Shown here: one piece after another, positions 7,705-14,334 of the stretch
Layout of the letters: each line of letters opens with the position of its first letter
Numbering within the stretch: position 1 is the stretch's first letter
Source of the DNA: Planctomycetota bacterium
Lineage (GTDB): Bacteria; Planctomycetota; Phycisphaerae; FEN-1346
Direction of reading: 5' to 3'
Length of the DNA: 18,961 bases
Assembly (NCBI GenBank): GCA_026386995.1
Contig: JAPLMO010000296.1
Span: 1-18,961 of the forward strand
Translations under genes and position numbers: made by a program
Notes under the pieces: generated by a model
Seen by the model: the letters and a program-made list of their open reading frames with translations, nothing else
What the model was told of the DNA's origin: nothing
Databases searched by the model: none

Positions 7705-9720
7705 TCAGCCCCCGTAGTACGTGTTCAGCAGCCGTGCAACCTGTGCAGCACCTGCAACAAAGAGATCGCTTGGGCACAGATTTTCGGGACAAGAAATCAG
7801 TTTTGGGTTTTCAGAGGCCAAGTCCACTTCAATCAGACCCATACACAAACGCTCAAAGACATATTGTTCCACGCGGGTGCTGTCGTCCTTGATGCTCCGG
7901 TAAGCCTCATGCAGCGTATTATAGAGCAGAATGCGCCTGTCGGCCACCGAGCCGGGACGCACACTGTGCTGCAACTGATGCTCCGGGGGTTGAAGTTCGC
8001 GCGCCACGACGTCCTCGAAGAGTCCCGCCTCCGGCGGGTCCTCCTCGACCCAGAACCGCCTACCGGCCTCGTTGATGATCTTGCCCTTGGCAAACTCCTC
8101 TTTACCAACCTTCACACGCGCCATTGCAATAATGCGATTCTTGAGCACCCACTCGCCTTTTCCAAATTCACTCCGGATGATTCGCAATTCAAAAGGCTCG
8201 GCAAGAGTGACTTCCGTTTGTGCATCCAGATTCAGCGTCTTCTCAAGAAGCACCCTATCCTCGCCCGCCTGTTTATGCACAAGGTAGACTTTGACCTTGA
8301 TATGGATTTCGTGCGGCAAATCGTTTGTCACACATAAAGATTCTGCCTTCAACGACTCACCGTAGTTCACCCTGGCGCTTCCCGAACGAGGAAATACGAG
8401 TCCGCCATTGTAGGTGACACGGATCGGATGAGCGGTTCCCGAACCCCCGCCCCCACCCGTCGTTCCGATCCCCCGCAGTGTTATACCCAAGTTCTTGGCC
8501 AGTCTGTTGAGTTCCAGCATGGCTCGCTTGGCAGCATCGCGGTTTGTAGCATCGTCGGAAGGTACGCCGGGAGCGCCCAAACGCTTCTCGGCGAAGTCCT
8601 GCACCTCCTTCTCAATGACCTCCCGCACCTTCCGGCCAACTCCGCGGCTCAGGTTCACATAAAAATGTGTTGGGTCCTCGAGTTTCTTCATTTCCTCGTC
8701 GAGGTCTTCCTCGAACCGGCAGTAGCCGTGCAACCGCGACGAGATATCATCGGGGATATGGGGAACGCCGAGATTCATGACCCGCATGCCACCGCGCTGT
8801 ATGGCAATACCACGCACGTCATCCTGAACCGGACCGTCTTTAACGGCGGCAACGTGCAGCTTGGCAATGTGGTACGTGTCTCTCCCCACCTTCACAGGCA
8901 GATGCTCTCGCAAAAACACAACATGCTGAGCCGTGTCTTTTTCGGGCATGTCCATTTCTGGAGGAGCCGTAACAGCCAAATCGCCACTGCCATCCCCGGT
9001 ATCAACGGTGATCTGGGCCTTGCAGTTGCGCAGAATTTCCCACCAAGTTGTGGCAATCAGCCGTGCGAACTCCCCGCCTCTCACTACCTTCACAAGTTCC
9101 GCGCTGGGCTTGTCGATTATAACGCGCGTTCCATATTGTTCGAGGGCCGGTATGTCCTCGCAATAATCCCTCAACTGCCTGCGACCGGCATCGCCGTCGA
9201 AATCTACGACGGGGCTCTGCGTCCGCTCCAGCCACCTGGTGCCCAATCGGTAACTGCCATCACAACGCAACGAATCGTACAGAATGCGGTTCTCCTGACT
9301 GGCTGCGACAAAGATGAACTTGCCTTGGCCGCGCGCTCCTAATGAACCCTTTTCACCAGTCTTCGTGAATGCCAGGTTCTCGAATCGTCCCCAGCGTTCC
9401 TCGGTGGGCAGGTCATCACGGTCCAAATCTTGCTCGGTCAGGACGCGCCCCGTGAGCCCGTGCGTACCCCAATCCGTGAACATGAACCATCGGGGCTTTG
9501 CGCCGGTATCAAGATGGAAAGACATTCCCCAGCCCCGACCATGCTTGCGGTTGGTGCGAGCGTCCCATCCGTTCTGGATAGCGTCTTTTTGCACGCCTGC
9601 CGGAATCGATGCATTCCTACTCAGATACTGGTCCTTCACATTCTGAAGCTGTTGAGGCCAGTTAATGAGGGTGGGCCGCATGTCACCGGAAGACTTGAGG
9701 TTGGTCCAGAAGTCAGGCAT
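7705..9720 (-). CDS. GHKL-type ATPase, MORC/paraMORC-like, of a DNA modification operon
   Basis: This 671-aa protein has the ATP-binding signature of the gyrase/Hsp90/histidine kinase/MutL superfamily. Its N-box is DAIQNGWDA (46-54), with Asp46 where Glu is usual and Mg-binding Asn50. The G1 box is DWGTHGLTG (83-91) and the G2 glycine loop GSLGARGQGKF (125-135). A likely S5-type transducer follows, including GIAIQRGGMRV (304-314), and a Gly-rich linker at 420-428 leads to a C-terminal region (about 430-671) I cannot assign. Prokaryotic relatives of eukaryotic MORC ATPases are known from comparative genomics to sit in restriction-modification loci, where they may remodel DNA-protein complexes. 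It starts 27 bp after the methyltransferase stop with a GGGGGA ribosome binding site, and is followed after 2 nt by the unknown gene. Base composition looks less GC-rich than in neighbouring core genes. Confidence 0.85.
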   Translation of the reverse strand: MPDFWTNLKSSGDMRPTLINWPQQLQNVKDQYLSRNASIPAGVQKDAIQNGWDARTNRKHGRGWGMSFHLDTGAKPRWFMFTDWGTHGLTGRVLTEQDLDRDDLPTEERWGRFENLAFTKTGEKGSLGARGQGKFIFVAASQENRILYDSLRCDGSYRLGTRWLERTQSPVVDFDGDAGRRQLRDYCEDIPALEQYGTRVIIDKPSAELVKVVRGGEFARLIATTWWEILRNCKAQITVDTGDGSGDLAVTAPPEMDMPEKDTAQHVVFLREHLPVKVGRDTYHIAKLHVAAVKDGPVQDDVRGIAIQRGGMRVMNLGVPHIPDDISSRLHGYCRFEEDLDEEMKKLEDPTHFYVNLSRGVGRKVREVIEKEVQDFAEKRLGAPGVPSDDATNRDAAKRAMLELNRLAKNLGITLRGIGTTGGGGGSGTAHPIRVTYNGGLVFPRSGSARVNYGESLKAESLCVTNDLPHEIHIKVKVYLVHKQAGEDRVLLEKTLNLDAQTEVTLAEPFELRIIRSEFGKGEWVLKNRIIAMARVKVGKEEFAKGKIINEAGRRFWVEEDPPEAGLFEDVVARELQPPEHQLQHSVRPGSVADRRILLYNTLHEAYRSIKDDSTRVEQYVFERLCMGLIEVDLASENPKLISCPENLCPSDLFVAGAAQVARLLNTYYGG

Positions 9721-9747
9721 GTGTATCCCCCTGAAAAAGAGAACGCC

Positions 9748-11340
9748 TTAACCAGTGACTGTATCCGCTACAAGACCGAGACCGGCTTGTTGTGCCTCTA
9801 CGCAGTAGAAGTCCTGCTCCTTAACCTTGCCTGAATGATAGCGCCGCCAGGCGTTACGCAATACGGGAATCAGGGCGATGGGCCAGCCCGTGGCGGCGTC
9901 TGCAACGCGGAGCGATGCGCACAGGGAATCCGGCAAATCGCACGGAACCTGAGTTGCCTCGGTGACCGCCTCAGGGGAGCGTTGTGGAACGCTGTCGGGG
10001 TGAAGGCCTGGCATCAGGTAAAAGATCGCATACCACCCCGCCAGAAACATCTGTGGGTCAAGATGCGTAAGGGAAGAAGGATTGGCGCGCTCAAGCAGCA
10101 CCAACAAGCGCTCCGCCGCCTCTTCAGGGCCGGCCGGGACATAACGGCTGACGCGACCCTTGGAGAGATTAGGCGCTCCGGCGGCCTTCGCCAAGTAACG
10201 CTGCACGGCTTGACCGATGGCTTTGGCCACGAGAGGAGGCACGGCGTTACCGATGACGCGGTACTGATGGGTGCGCGCCACAGGGAACACAAACCAATCG
10301 GGAAATGTCTGGATACGAGCCGCTTCGCGGGGCGTCAGCGTTCGGCACTGGGTCGGGTGGATAAACATCAGGCCGTCTTTGGCCAGGTGGGCCACGATAG
10401 TGCTGCAAAGTCCCTTGCGCGACTGGCGGGTATACCTGTCCCGGAAGCTGCCCTTGTCGTAAGGAAACTCGAACTCCACGCCGTGCATCATGGCATGCTT
10501 GGAGTTTTCGCCCTCGCGCAGGCGTGCGAAGTCGCGCAGATCGCGCTCGCTGTGTGGCCGCGCCCAATGCGCCGACAGTTCCTTGGCCTTTGCCACCTTC
10601 AAGACGCCATGAAGGAACTGTTTTCCGTATACCTCCGTGTGTTTGCGCCGCAAGTCAAGATCGTACGAGGCATGGTCTTCACCTTCCCCGGCCTTGAGAG
10701 GCGGGAGGTCGCCGATCGCCTCGCCCAGCGTTACGGGATTGTCGACTCGCTTGGCCCTCAGCATCGCCGGGCGGAAAACAGGTAACTCGACCCGCGTGCC
10801 GATGATCAACTGGCGCACACGCTTCTGCGGCACGCCGAAATCAGCCGCATGCACGGTCTGGCCATAGACCCGGTACCCCATATCCCGGGCGTCGGATTGA
10901 ACGGAAGCGAAGTGGCGGCCCCCGTCGGCCGAACGGATGCCCTGCACGTTTTCCATGACGAAAACGGAGGGCCGGAAGAACGCCACATAGGCCAGAAACT
11001 GCTTGTACAGTTCGCGGCGCTCGTCGGGCACGATGCGCTGGCCGTGGTTGGCCCCGTCGCGGCGGCGGACATTGCTGAAGCCCTGGCAGGGCGGGCCGCC
11101 CACGACCACGTCCACCCGGTCCCGGCCGATCATGGCAGCCAAGGCTTCGGGCGGGAAGGCGGTAAGGTCCCGCTCAAGAATGACGGGAACCTCGGGGAAG
11201 TTGGCCCGGAACACAGAGATGGCGTCGTGCGCGAAGTCGATGCCCGCCAAGGTCTTCAAACCCGCCTGCTTCAGGCCCAGCGTGAACCCGCCGCAGCCGC
11301 AGAAGAGGTCGAGGCTGGTGAGTTGCCCTTGCATAACCAT
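9748..11340 (-). CDS. DNA (cytosine-5) methyltransferase with C-terminal extension
   Basis: The enzyme transfers methyl from S-adenosylmethionine to C5 of cytosine in a specific DNA site. All key motifs are present: I, DLFCGCGGFT (11-20); IV, GGPPCQGFSN (81-90) with catalytic Cys85; VI, MENVQG (129-134); VIII, QKRVRQLIIG (172-181); IX, RTLTPREAARIQTFPDWF (333-350); X, GNAVPP (364-369). Target recognition probably lies in 190-330. The site cannot be predicted by eye. Most such enzymes end soon after motif X; here about 140 more residues (390-530) follow with no family I recognise. The start may be ATG 11340 or ATG 11334, both with poor ribosome binding sites. It is the first gene of a four-gene operon with a GHKL ATPase, an unknown protein and Vsr. 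The catalytic machinery looks intact. Confidence 0.95.
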   Translation of the reverse strand: MVMQGQLTSLDLFCGCGGFTLGLKQAGLKTLAGIDFAHDAISVFRANFPEVPVILERDLTAFPPEALAAMIGRDRVDVVVGGPPCQGFSNVRRRDGANHGQRIVPDERRELYKQFLAYVAFFRPSVFVMENVQGIRSADGGRHFASVQSDARDMGYRVYGQTVHAADFGVPQKRVRQLIIGTRVELPVFRPAMLRAKRVDNPVTLGEAIGDLPPLKAGEGEDHASYDLDLRRKHTEVYGKQFLHGVLKVAKAKELSAHWARPHSERDLRDFARLREGENSKHAMMHGVEFEFPYDKGSFRDRYTRQSRKGLCSTIVAHLAKDGLMFIHPTQCRTLTPREAARIQTFPDWFVFPVARTHQYRVIGNAVPPLVAKAIGQAVQRYLAKAAGAPNLSKGRVSRYVPAGPEEAAERLLVLLERANPSSLTHLDPQMFLAGWYAIFYLMPGLHPDSVPQRSPEAVTEATQVPCDLPDSLCASLRVADAATGWPIALIPVLRNAWRRYHSGKVKEQDFYCVEAQQAGLGLVADTVTG

Positions 11341-11464
11341 AATTTATGCCCGCGCGGCCCCTGACTGTCAAGCGTATTCGCCTTCGGAGTGGGCTTGCGT
11401 CGAGTTCCGTCGGCAAATTTGGCAGGTTCCCGGCCCCGAATCCCGACCTCACGGCTCAGGCACG

Positions 11465-11481
11465 ACTGCCAAAATGGCAGT
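11465..11481. promoter_or_regulatory. Perfect palindrome upstream of the methyltransferase, possible operator
   Basis: ACTGCCA and TGGCAGT face each other around AAA, giving a perfect two-fold site 125-141 nt before the methyltransferase start. It resembles a dimeric repressor site in size and symmetry, and lies downstream of the promoter candidate at 11642-11668. No regulator gene is encoded nearby, and it may equally be an RNA hairpin in the leader. Confidence 0.35.
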
Positions 11482-11513
11482 CCCTGAGGCCGCCGGGGGG
11501 GCGAACCACCCGA

Positions 11514-11586
11514 AATCAGGGACAGCGCCAACGCCGCCCGGACCCCCGACCCGGCCCGCCGAAACCGCCTGGCGCTGTCCCTGATT
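11514..11586. repeat. 17-bp perfect inverted repeat pair with 39-nt spacer
   Basis: AATCAGGGACAGCGCCA at 11514-11530 is exactly complementary to 11570-11586. The 39-nt spacer is very C- and G-rich. In RNA this would make a long stable stem within the leader of the methyltransferase operon; as DNA it looks like one of the dispersed palindromic repeats. TCCCTGA also follows the palindrome at 11465-11481, so the two structures may be related copies. Confidence 0.65.
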
Positions 11587-11641
11587 GTTTTGGGGGCGCC
11601 GGAAGGGGTGTCGGGAAATCACGACCAGCCCAGTCGTATAT

Positions 11642-11668
11642 ATTATAGTATATAATGGCGGGTGTCAA
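11642..11668 (-). promoter_or_regulatory. Candidate sigma-70-type promoter of the methyltransferase operon
   Basis: On the minus strand a perfect TTGACA (11668-11663) is followed after 15 nt by a perfect TATAAT (11647-11642). The spacing is two bases shorter than ideal, but the -10 region lies in a run of A and T that would melt easily. It is preceded by the recA terminator candidate and would yield a leader of about 295 nt holding the inverted repeats. It is the best promoter match I find in the window. Confidence 0.5.
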
Positions 11669-11780
11669 AACCGCCGCGCGCGGCTCAAAAAGGTATCAAG
11701 TTCCGATCAAAACCGTGTGTGAAGTATCAAAAACCAGTAAAAAAGCGCCTTACCCATCTTGCCAAACGACGCAAAAACGG

Positions 11781-11807
11781 CCCTGGCGCTAGCGCCAAGG
11801 GGGTTTT
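11781..11807 (-). terminator. Terminator-like hairpin downstream of recA (bidirectional form)
   Basis: A perfect 14-bp palindrome, TGGCGCTAGCGCCA (11784-11797), is extended by CCC/GGG pairing with one bulged A. Read on the minus strand it is followed after three bases by TTTTT; on the plus strand it is followed by TTTT. It lies about 140 nt past the recA stop and before the methyltransferase promoter candidate, so it would separate the two transcripts. Confidence 0.5.
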
Positions 11808-11853
11808 CAGTCTCGCGCGGCGTGAAAAACGCCCGATTTCGCCCTCCGGTGTA

Positions 11854-11888
11854 TACTATAGTGAACGCGATACGTTTCGGTACTATAG
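11854..11888. repeat. Direct repeat TACTATAG, two copies 27 bp apart
   Basis: TACTATAG occurs at 11854-11861 and 11881-11888. The first copy lies in the 8-bp palindrome ACTATAGT (11855-11862). A related sequence in the opposite sense (TATAGTA) lies at 11644-11650 inside the promoter candidate. The spacing is not an exact multiple of a helical turn. Binding by a regulator is possible but unproven. Confidence 0.4.
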
Positions 11889-11939
11889 GCTATAAACCCC
11901 GCGGCACACATAGTCGGCGACCTCGGTTGCCGCAATTTA

Positions 11940-13046
11940 TCAGGCGTCGGCGTCTTCCGGCGGGTCGGGCGGGTTTTCGCCGGATTCGGAGGCTGCGCTG
12001 GGGGCGCCGGCGGCCATGCCCTTGGTGACGAGGATCTTTTCGTGGATTTCCTTGGCCACGTCGCGGTTTTGCTCGAGGAACGCCCGCGATGCGTCGCGGC
12101 CCTGGCCGAGGCGGACCTTGCCGAACGAGAACCACGCGCCCATTTTTTCGACGACGCCCAACTCGGCCCCCAGGTCCAGCAGGTCGCCCTCGGTGGAGAT
12201 GCCGCGGTTGAACATGATGTCGAACTCGGCGTTCTGGAAGGGCGGGGCGACCTTGTTCTTGACGACCTTTGCCCGCGTGCGGCTGCCGACGGCGGTTTCG
12301 CCGGCCTTCAGCGTGTTGATGCGGCGGAGGTCGATGCGGACGCTGGCGTAGAACTTCAGCGCCCGGCCGCCCGGGGTCGTCTCGGGGTTGCCGTACATGA
12401 CGCCGATTTTTTCGCGGAGTTGGTTGAGGAAGATGACGGCGGTCTTCGACTTGGCGATGGAGCCGGTCAGTTTCCGCAGGGCCTGGCTCATGAGGCGGGC
12501 CTGAAGGCCCATGTGGGTGTCGCCCATCTGGCCCTCGATTTCGGCCTTCGGCACGAGGGCCGCCACGGAGTCGATGACGACGACGTCGACGGCGCCGCTG
12601 CGGACGAGGAGGTCGCAGATTTCCATCGCCTGCTCGCCGGTGTCGGGCTGGCTGACGAGGAGCGACTCCAGGTTGATGCCGATGCGTTTGGCCCACGAGG
12701 CGTCGAATGCGTGCTCGGCGTCGAGGAACGCCGCCACGCCGCCCTCGCGCTGGGCGTTGGCGATAATCGTCAGGGCCAGCGTGGTCTTGCCGGAGGCCTC
12801 CGGGCCGAAGAACTCGGCCACCCTTCCGCGCGGCAGGCCGCGGCCGCCCAGGGCGATGTCGAGGCTGACCGAGCCGGTCGAGATGCATGGGGCGTCGATG
12901 TGCAGGTTGCCGGAAAGTTGCATGATGGCGCCCTTGCCGTACTGCTTCTCGATCTGCGAGACGACGCGCGCCAGGCCGGCCTCCCGCTCCTTCGTCCCCG
13001 TGAGGTGCTCGACGGCTTCCCTTTCCGGCCCTTTTTTCTTTGCCAT
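11940..13046 (-). CDS. recA: Recombinase RecA
   Basis: RecA forms filaments on single-stranded DNA, drives strand exchange and acts as SOS co-protease. The 368-aa product is full length. It has Walker [10 protein letters not shown], the DAEHAFD segment (LDAEHALDP is usual), Walker [11 protein letters not shown], the L1/L2 DNA-binding loop segments ([20 protein letters not shown] and the GNPETTPGG region), [10 protein letters not shown] and the FGRDASR-like GQGRDASR segment, with an acidic tail ([12 protein letters not shown]). The ATG start is supported by AAGGAG eight bases upstream. No SOS box of a type I can recognise is visible upstream. thpR and the small membrane gene lie upstream in the same direction, as in many bacterial thpR/ligT-recA clusters, while the methyltransferase operon follows 599 bp downstream. 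Confidence 0.98.
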   Translation of the reverse strand: MAKKKGPEREAVEHLTGTKEREAGLARVVSQIEKQYGKGAIMQLSGNLHIDAPCISTGSVSLDIALGGRGLPRGRVAEFFGPEASGKTTLALTIIANAQREGGVAAFLDAEHAFDASWAKRIGINLESLLVSQPDTGEQAMEICDLLVRSGAVDVVVIDSVAALVPKAEIEGQMGDTHMGLQARLMSQALRKLTGSIAKSKTAVIFLNQLREKIGVMYGNPETTPGGRALKFYASVRIDLRRINTLKAGETAVGSRTRAKVVKNKVAPPFQNAEFDIMFNRGISTEGDLLDLGAELGVVEKMGAWFSFGKVRLGQGRDASRAFLEQNRDVAKEIHEKILVTKGMAAGAPSAASESGENPPDPPEDADA

Positions 13047-13199
13047 GGTCGCTGCTCCTTCGGCTGTACGGTGTTTTTGTCGTTACCCGAACAATACCCT
13101 AACACCTTATCGTCCGCCGGCGGGTGCGCCAAGAAGATTTTTTCGGATTTTCGGAGAAAGGGCCCCGTGCGGCAAGTTCGCTTCTTCCCGTAGGCGGAT

Positions 13200-13222
13200 G
13201 CCCCGCCGCTTCCGCGTCGGGC
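13200..13222. repeat. Imperfect hairpin repeat between the small membrane gene and recA
   Basis: On the minus strand GCCCGACGC pairs with GCGGCGGGGC around a GGAA tetraloop, with one A-G mismatch and one bulge. Sequences of this kind, read in one frame as SPTRKRRG, are to my recollection common between genes in planctomycete genomes. It lies 16 nt beyond the stop of the small membrane protein gene. No T-tract directly follows. Confidence 0.45.
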
Positions 13223-13237
13223 TCGAATATCTGACCG

Positions 13238-13432
13238 TTATCCAAACATCGCGGCGACGATGGCGGCCGAGCCGAAAAAAGACAACAGCACGAGGACTAC
13301 GCCGGTGACCCACAGCGATTTTCGGTTCTTGATAACACCGGCCACCACGAGAACCAACCCGCCGGCCAGCAGCACGGCCGTTATGAGGCCGGCCACGGCA
13401 AGGACCACGAGAATGGGCGTGAAGTCGGCCAT
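13238..13432 (-). CDS. Small two-helix membrane protein, function unknown
   Basis: This 64-aa protein has two predicted transmembrane helices (about residues 6-33 and 42-62) joined by a short basic loop, KNRKS (35-39). The ATG shares one base with the thpR stop codon (TAATG), so translation is coupled, and GGAGG lies just upstream within the end of thpR. It stops 191 bp before recA. No motif suggests a function. Its existence is supported by the start-stop coupling and the regular hydrophobic pattern, but a function cannot be proposed. Confidence 0.68.
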   Translation of the reverse strand: MADFTPILVVLAVAGLITAVLLAGGLVLVVAGVIKNRKSLWVTGVVLVLLSFFGSAAIVAAMFG

Positions 13433-14013
13433 TACGTTCCTCCGCCATCCAGCGCGATCTTCGCCAGGGGCGTGTACGTCGGGCCCTGGGGCGAGAGGTC
13501 GCTCTTGAAGATCGTCACCTCGCGGGCCTCGAAGGACGGGCCGGTTACGCCGGCCGTCGCGTCGATCGCGCCGGCAAGGTCGCGTCCGCCGCGCGGGCTT
13601 TTGACGCGGCCGAGCGTCAGGTGCGGCGTGTATGCGCGATCCTCCTCTTTTTCGGCGAAGGCGGCCGTTGCGCCGGCGAGTGCCGCCTGGAGTTTCGCCA
13701 GGCCGCCGCTTGCGTCTTCAAGGCCGATCCAGATGGTGCGCGGCAGGCCGCGCGGCGGGAACCGCCCGGCGCCTTGCACGCGAAGGGCCAGCACGCCGAA
13801 CGGCGCGGCCGCCTCGCGCACCGCCGTCTCGAGGTCGGCGAGCATGTCGGCCGGCACGTCGCCCAGGAACACGAGGGTCAGGTGGATGATGTCTGGGCGG
13901 ACCCAGCGGACGTCGCCCCCCGCTCGCCGCAGGCGTTGCTGGCAGTCGGCCAGGTGCGCGTGGACCTGGGGCGGAAGTTCAATCGCGATGAATGTGCGGA
14001 CGGTCTCGGCCAT
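13432..14013 (-). CDS. thpR: RNA 2',3'-cyclic phosphodiesterase (2'-5' RNA ligase family)
   Basis: This 193-aa member of the 2H phosphoesterase family opens RNA 2',3'-cyclic phosphates to 2'-phosphomonoesters; older annotations call it 2'-5' RNA ligase (LigT). The two catalytic HxTx motifs are clear: HLTLVFLG starting at His44 and HLTLGRV starting at His131, about 87 residues apart as expected. The N-terminus RTFIAIELP (residues 6-14) is typical. Length matches the family. The ATG at 14013 has only a weak ribosome binding site (GAGCAG). It overlaps the small membrane gene by one base and lies upstream of recA, an arrangement seen in many bacteria. Nothing suggests loss of function. Confidence 0.93.
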   Translation of the reverse strand: MAETVRTFIAIELPPQVHAHLADCQQRLRRAGGDVRWVRPDIIHLTLVFLGDVPADMLADLETAVREAAAPFGVLALRVQGAGRFPPRGLPRTIWIGLEDASGGLAKLQAALAGATAAFAEKEEDRAYTPHLTLGRVKSPRGGRDLAGAIDATAGVTGPSFEAREVTIFKSDLSPQGPTYTPLAKIALDGGGT

Positions 14014-14334
14014 GTTCTGCTCACGGCGTGTGCGGCGACAGTATAGCGTTGGGAGAGCGTGTCAACCAGATATGAAACGGCGGGATTCGGGATTCGGGAT
14101 TCGGGATTCGGGAATCGGGAATCGGGAATCGGGAATCGGGATTCGGGATTCGGGAATCTGGATTCGGCAGAGGTGCCCCTGGTATTCTGTCAAACTTGTT
14201 TCTGTGAATTGAAGCAAGTCGCGCGGTGGGCAGTCTTGCCCGCCGCGCTTATGCAACTCGCTGTCTCAATCTTGACGGAATACTAGCGGTTTCCGATTCC
14301 CGAATGCCGAATCCCGAATCCCGCCGTTACTTTG
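14014..14334. other. 321-bp intergenic region between pfkB-like and thpR genes
   Basis: No gene is supported. Nearly all of it is the repeat element at 14078-14326. The remaining bases are the thpR leader (14014-14077) and 8 nt between the element and the stop codon of the PfkB-family gene. The open frames across it encode only IPESRIPNPESR-type repeats produced by the heptamer array. Confidence 0.7.
14078..14326. repeat. 249-bp element with 20-bp perfect terminal inverted repeats and heptamer array
   Basis: CGGCGGGATTCGGGATTCGG at 14078-14097 is exactly complementary to 14307-14326. From the left end, 14081-14164 is a tandem array of twelve 7-bp units, mostly CGGGATT or CGGGAAT (four ATT, four AAT, two ATT, one AAT, one variant). 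Inside lie near-perfect 12-bp arms (14182-14193 with 14272-14283, one mismatch), then two hairpins: 14194-14202 with 14211-14219, and 14221-14232 with 14237-14248 (4-nt loop). The whole could fold as a branched structure. It resembles a small non-autonomous (MITE-like) element, but I see no target duplication and no transposase. Confidence 0.7.

Larger units (their letters stand above)
11341..11939. other. 599-bp intergenic region between recA and the methyltransferase operon
   Basis: No gene is supported here. The left half is GC-rich with palindromes; 11635-11900 is clearly more AT-rich than the rest of the window. Elements listed separately: a perfect 17-bp palindrome, a 17-bp inverted repeat pair, a promoter candidate, a terminator-like hairpin and a directly repeated TACTATAG. 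The one open frame of size (11662-11895, plus strand) lacks a ribosome binding site and looks like chance coding. Confidence 0.65.

Noticed and set aside
11662..11895. A 77-codon basic open frame between recA and the methylase, plus strand
   Set aside because: There is no ribosome binding site, it starts with GTG just after a TATAAT sequence, it reads through the terminator-like hairpin, and it resembles no known small DNA-binding protein. Chance coding in a repeat-rich region is more likely.
13047..13110. An SOS (LexA) box upstream of recA
   Set aside because: I looked for CTGT-N8-ACAG and GAAC-N4-GTTC forms and found only partial half-sites, so no operator is called. Lineage-specific LexA motifs cannot be excluded.
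14081..14164. Heptamer array considered as a CRISPR or a coding repeat
   Set aside because: The units are 7 bp with no spacers, so it is not CRISPR. The peptide repeats (IPESRIPNPESR type) come from any frame of the array and have no start signal.
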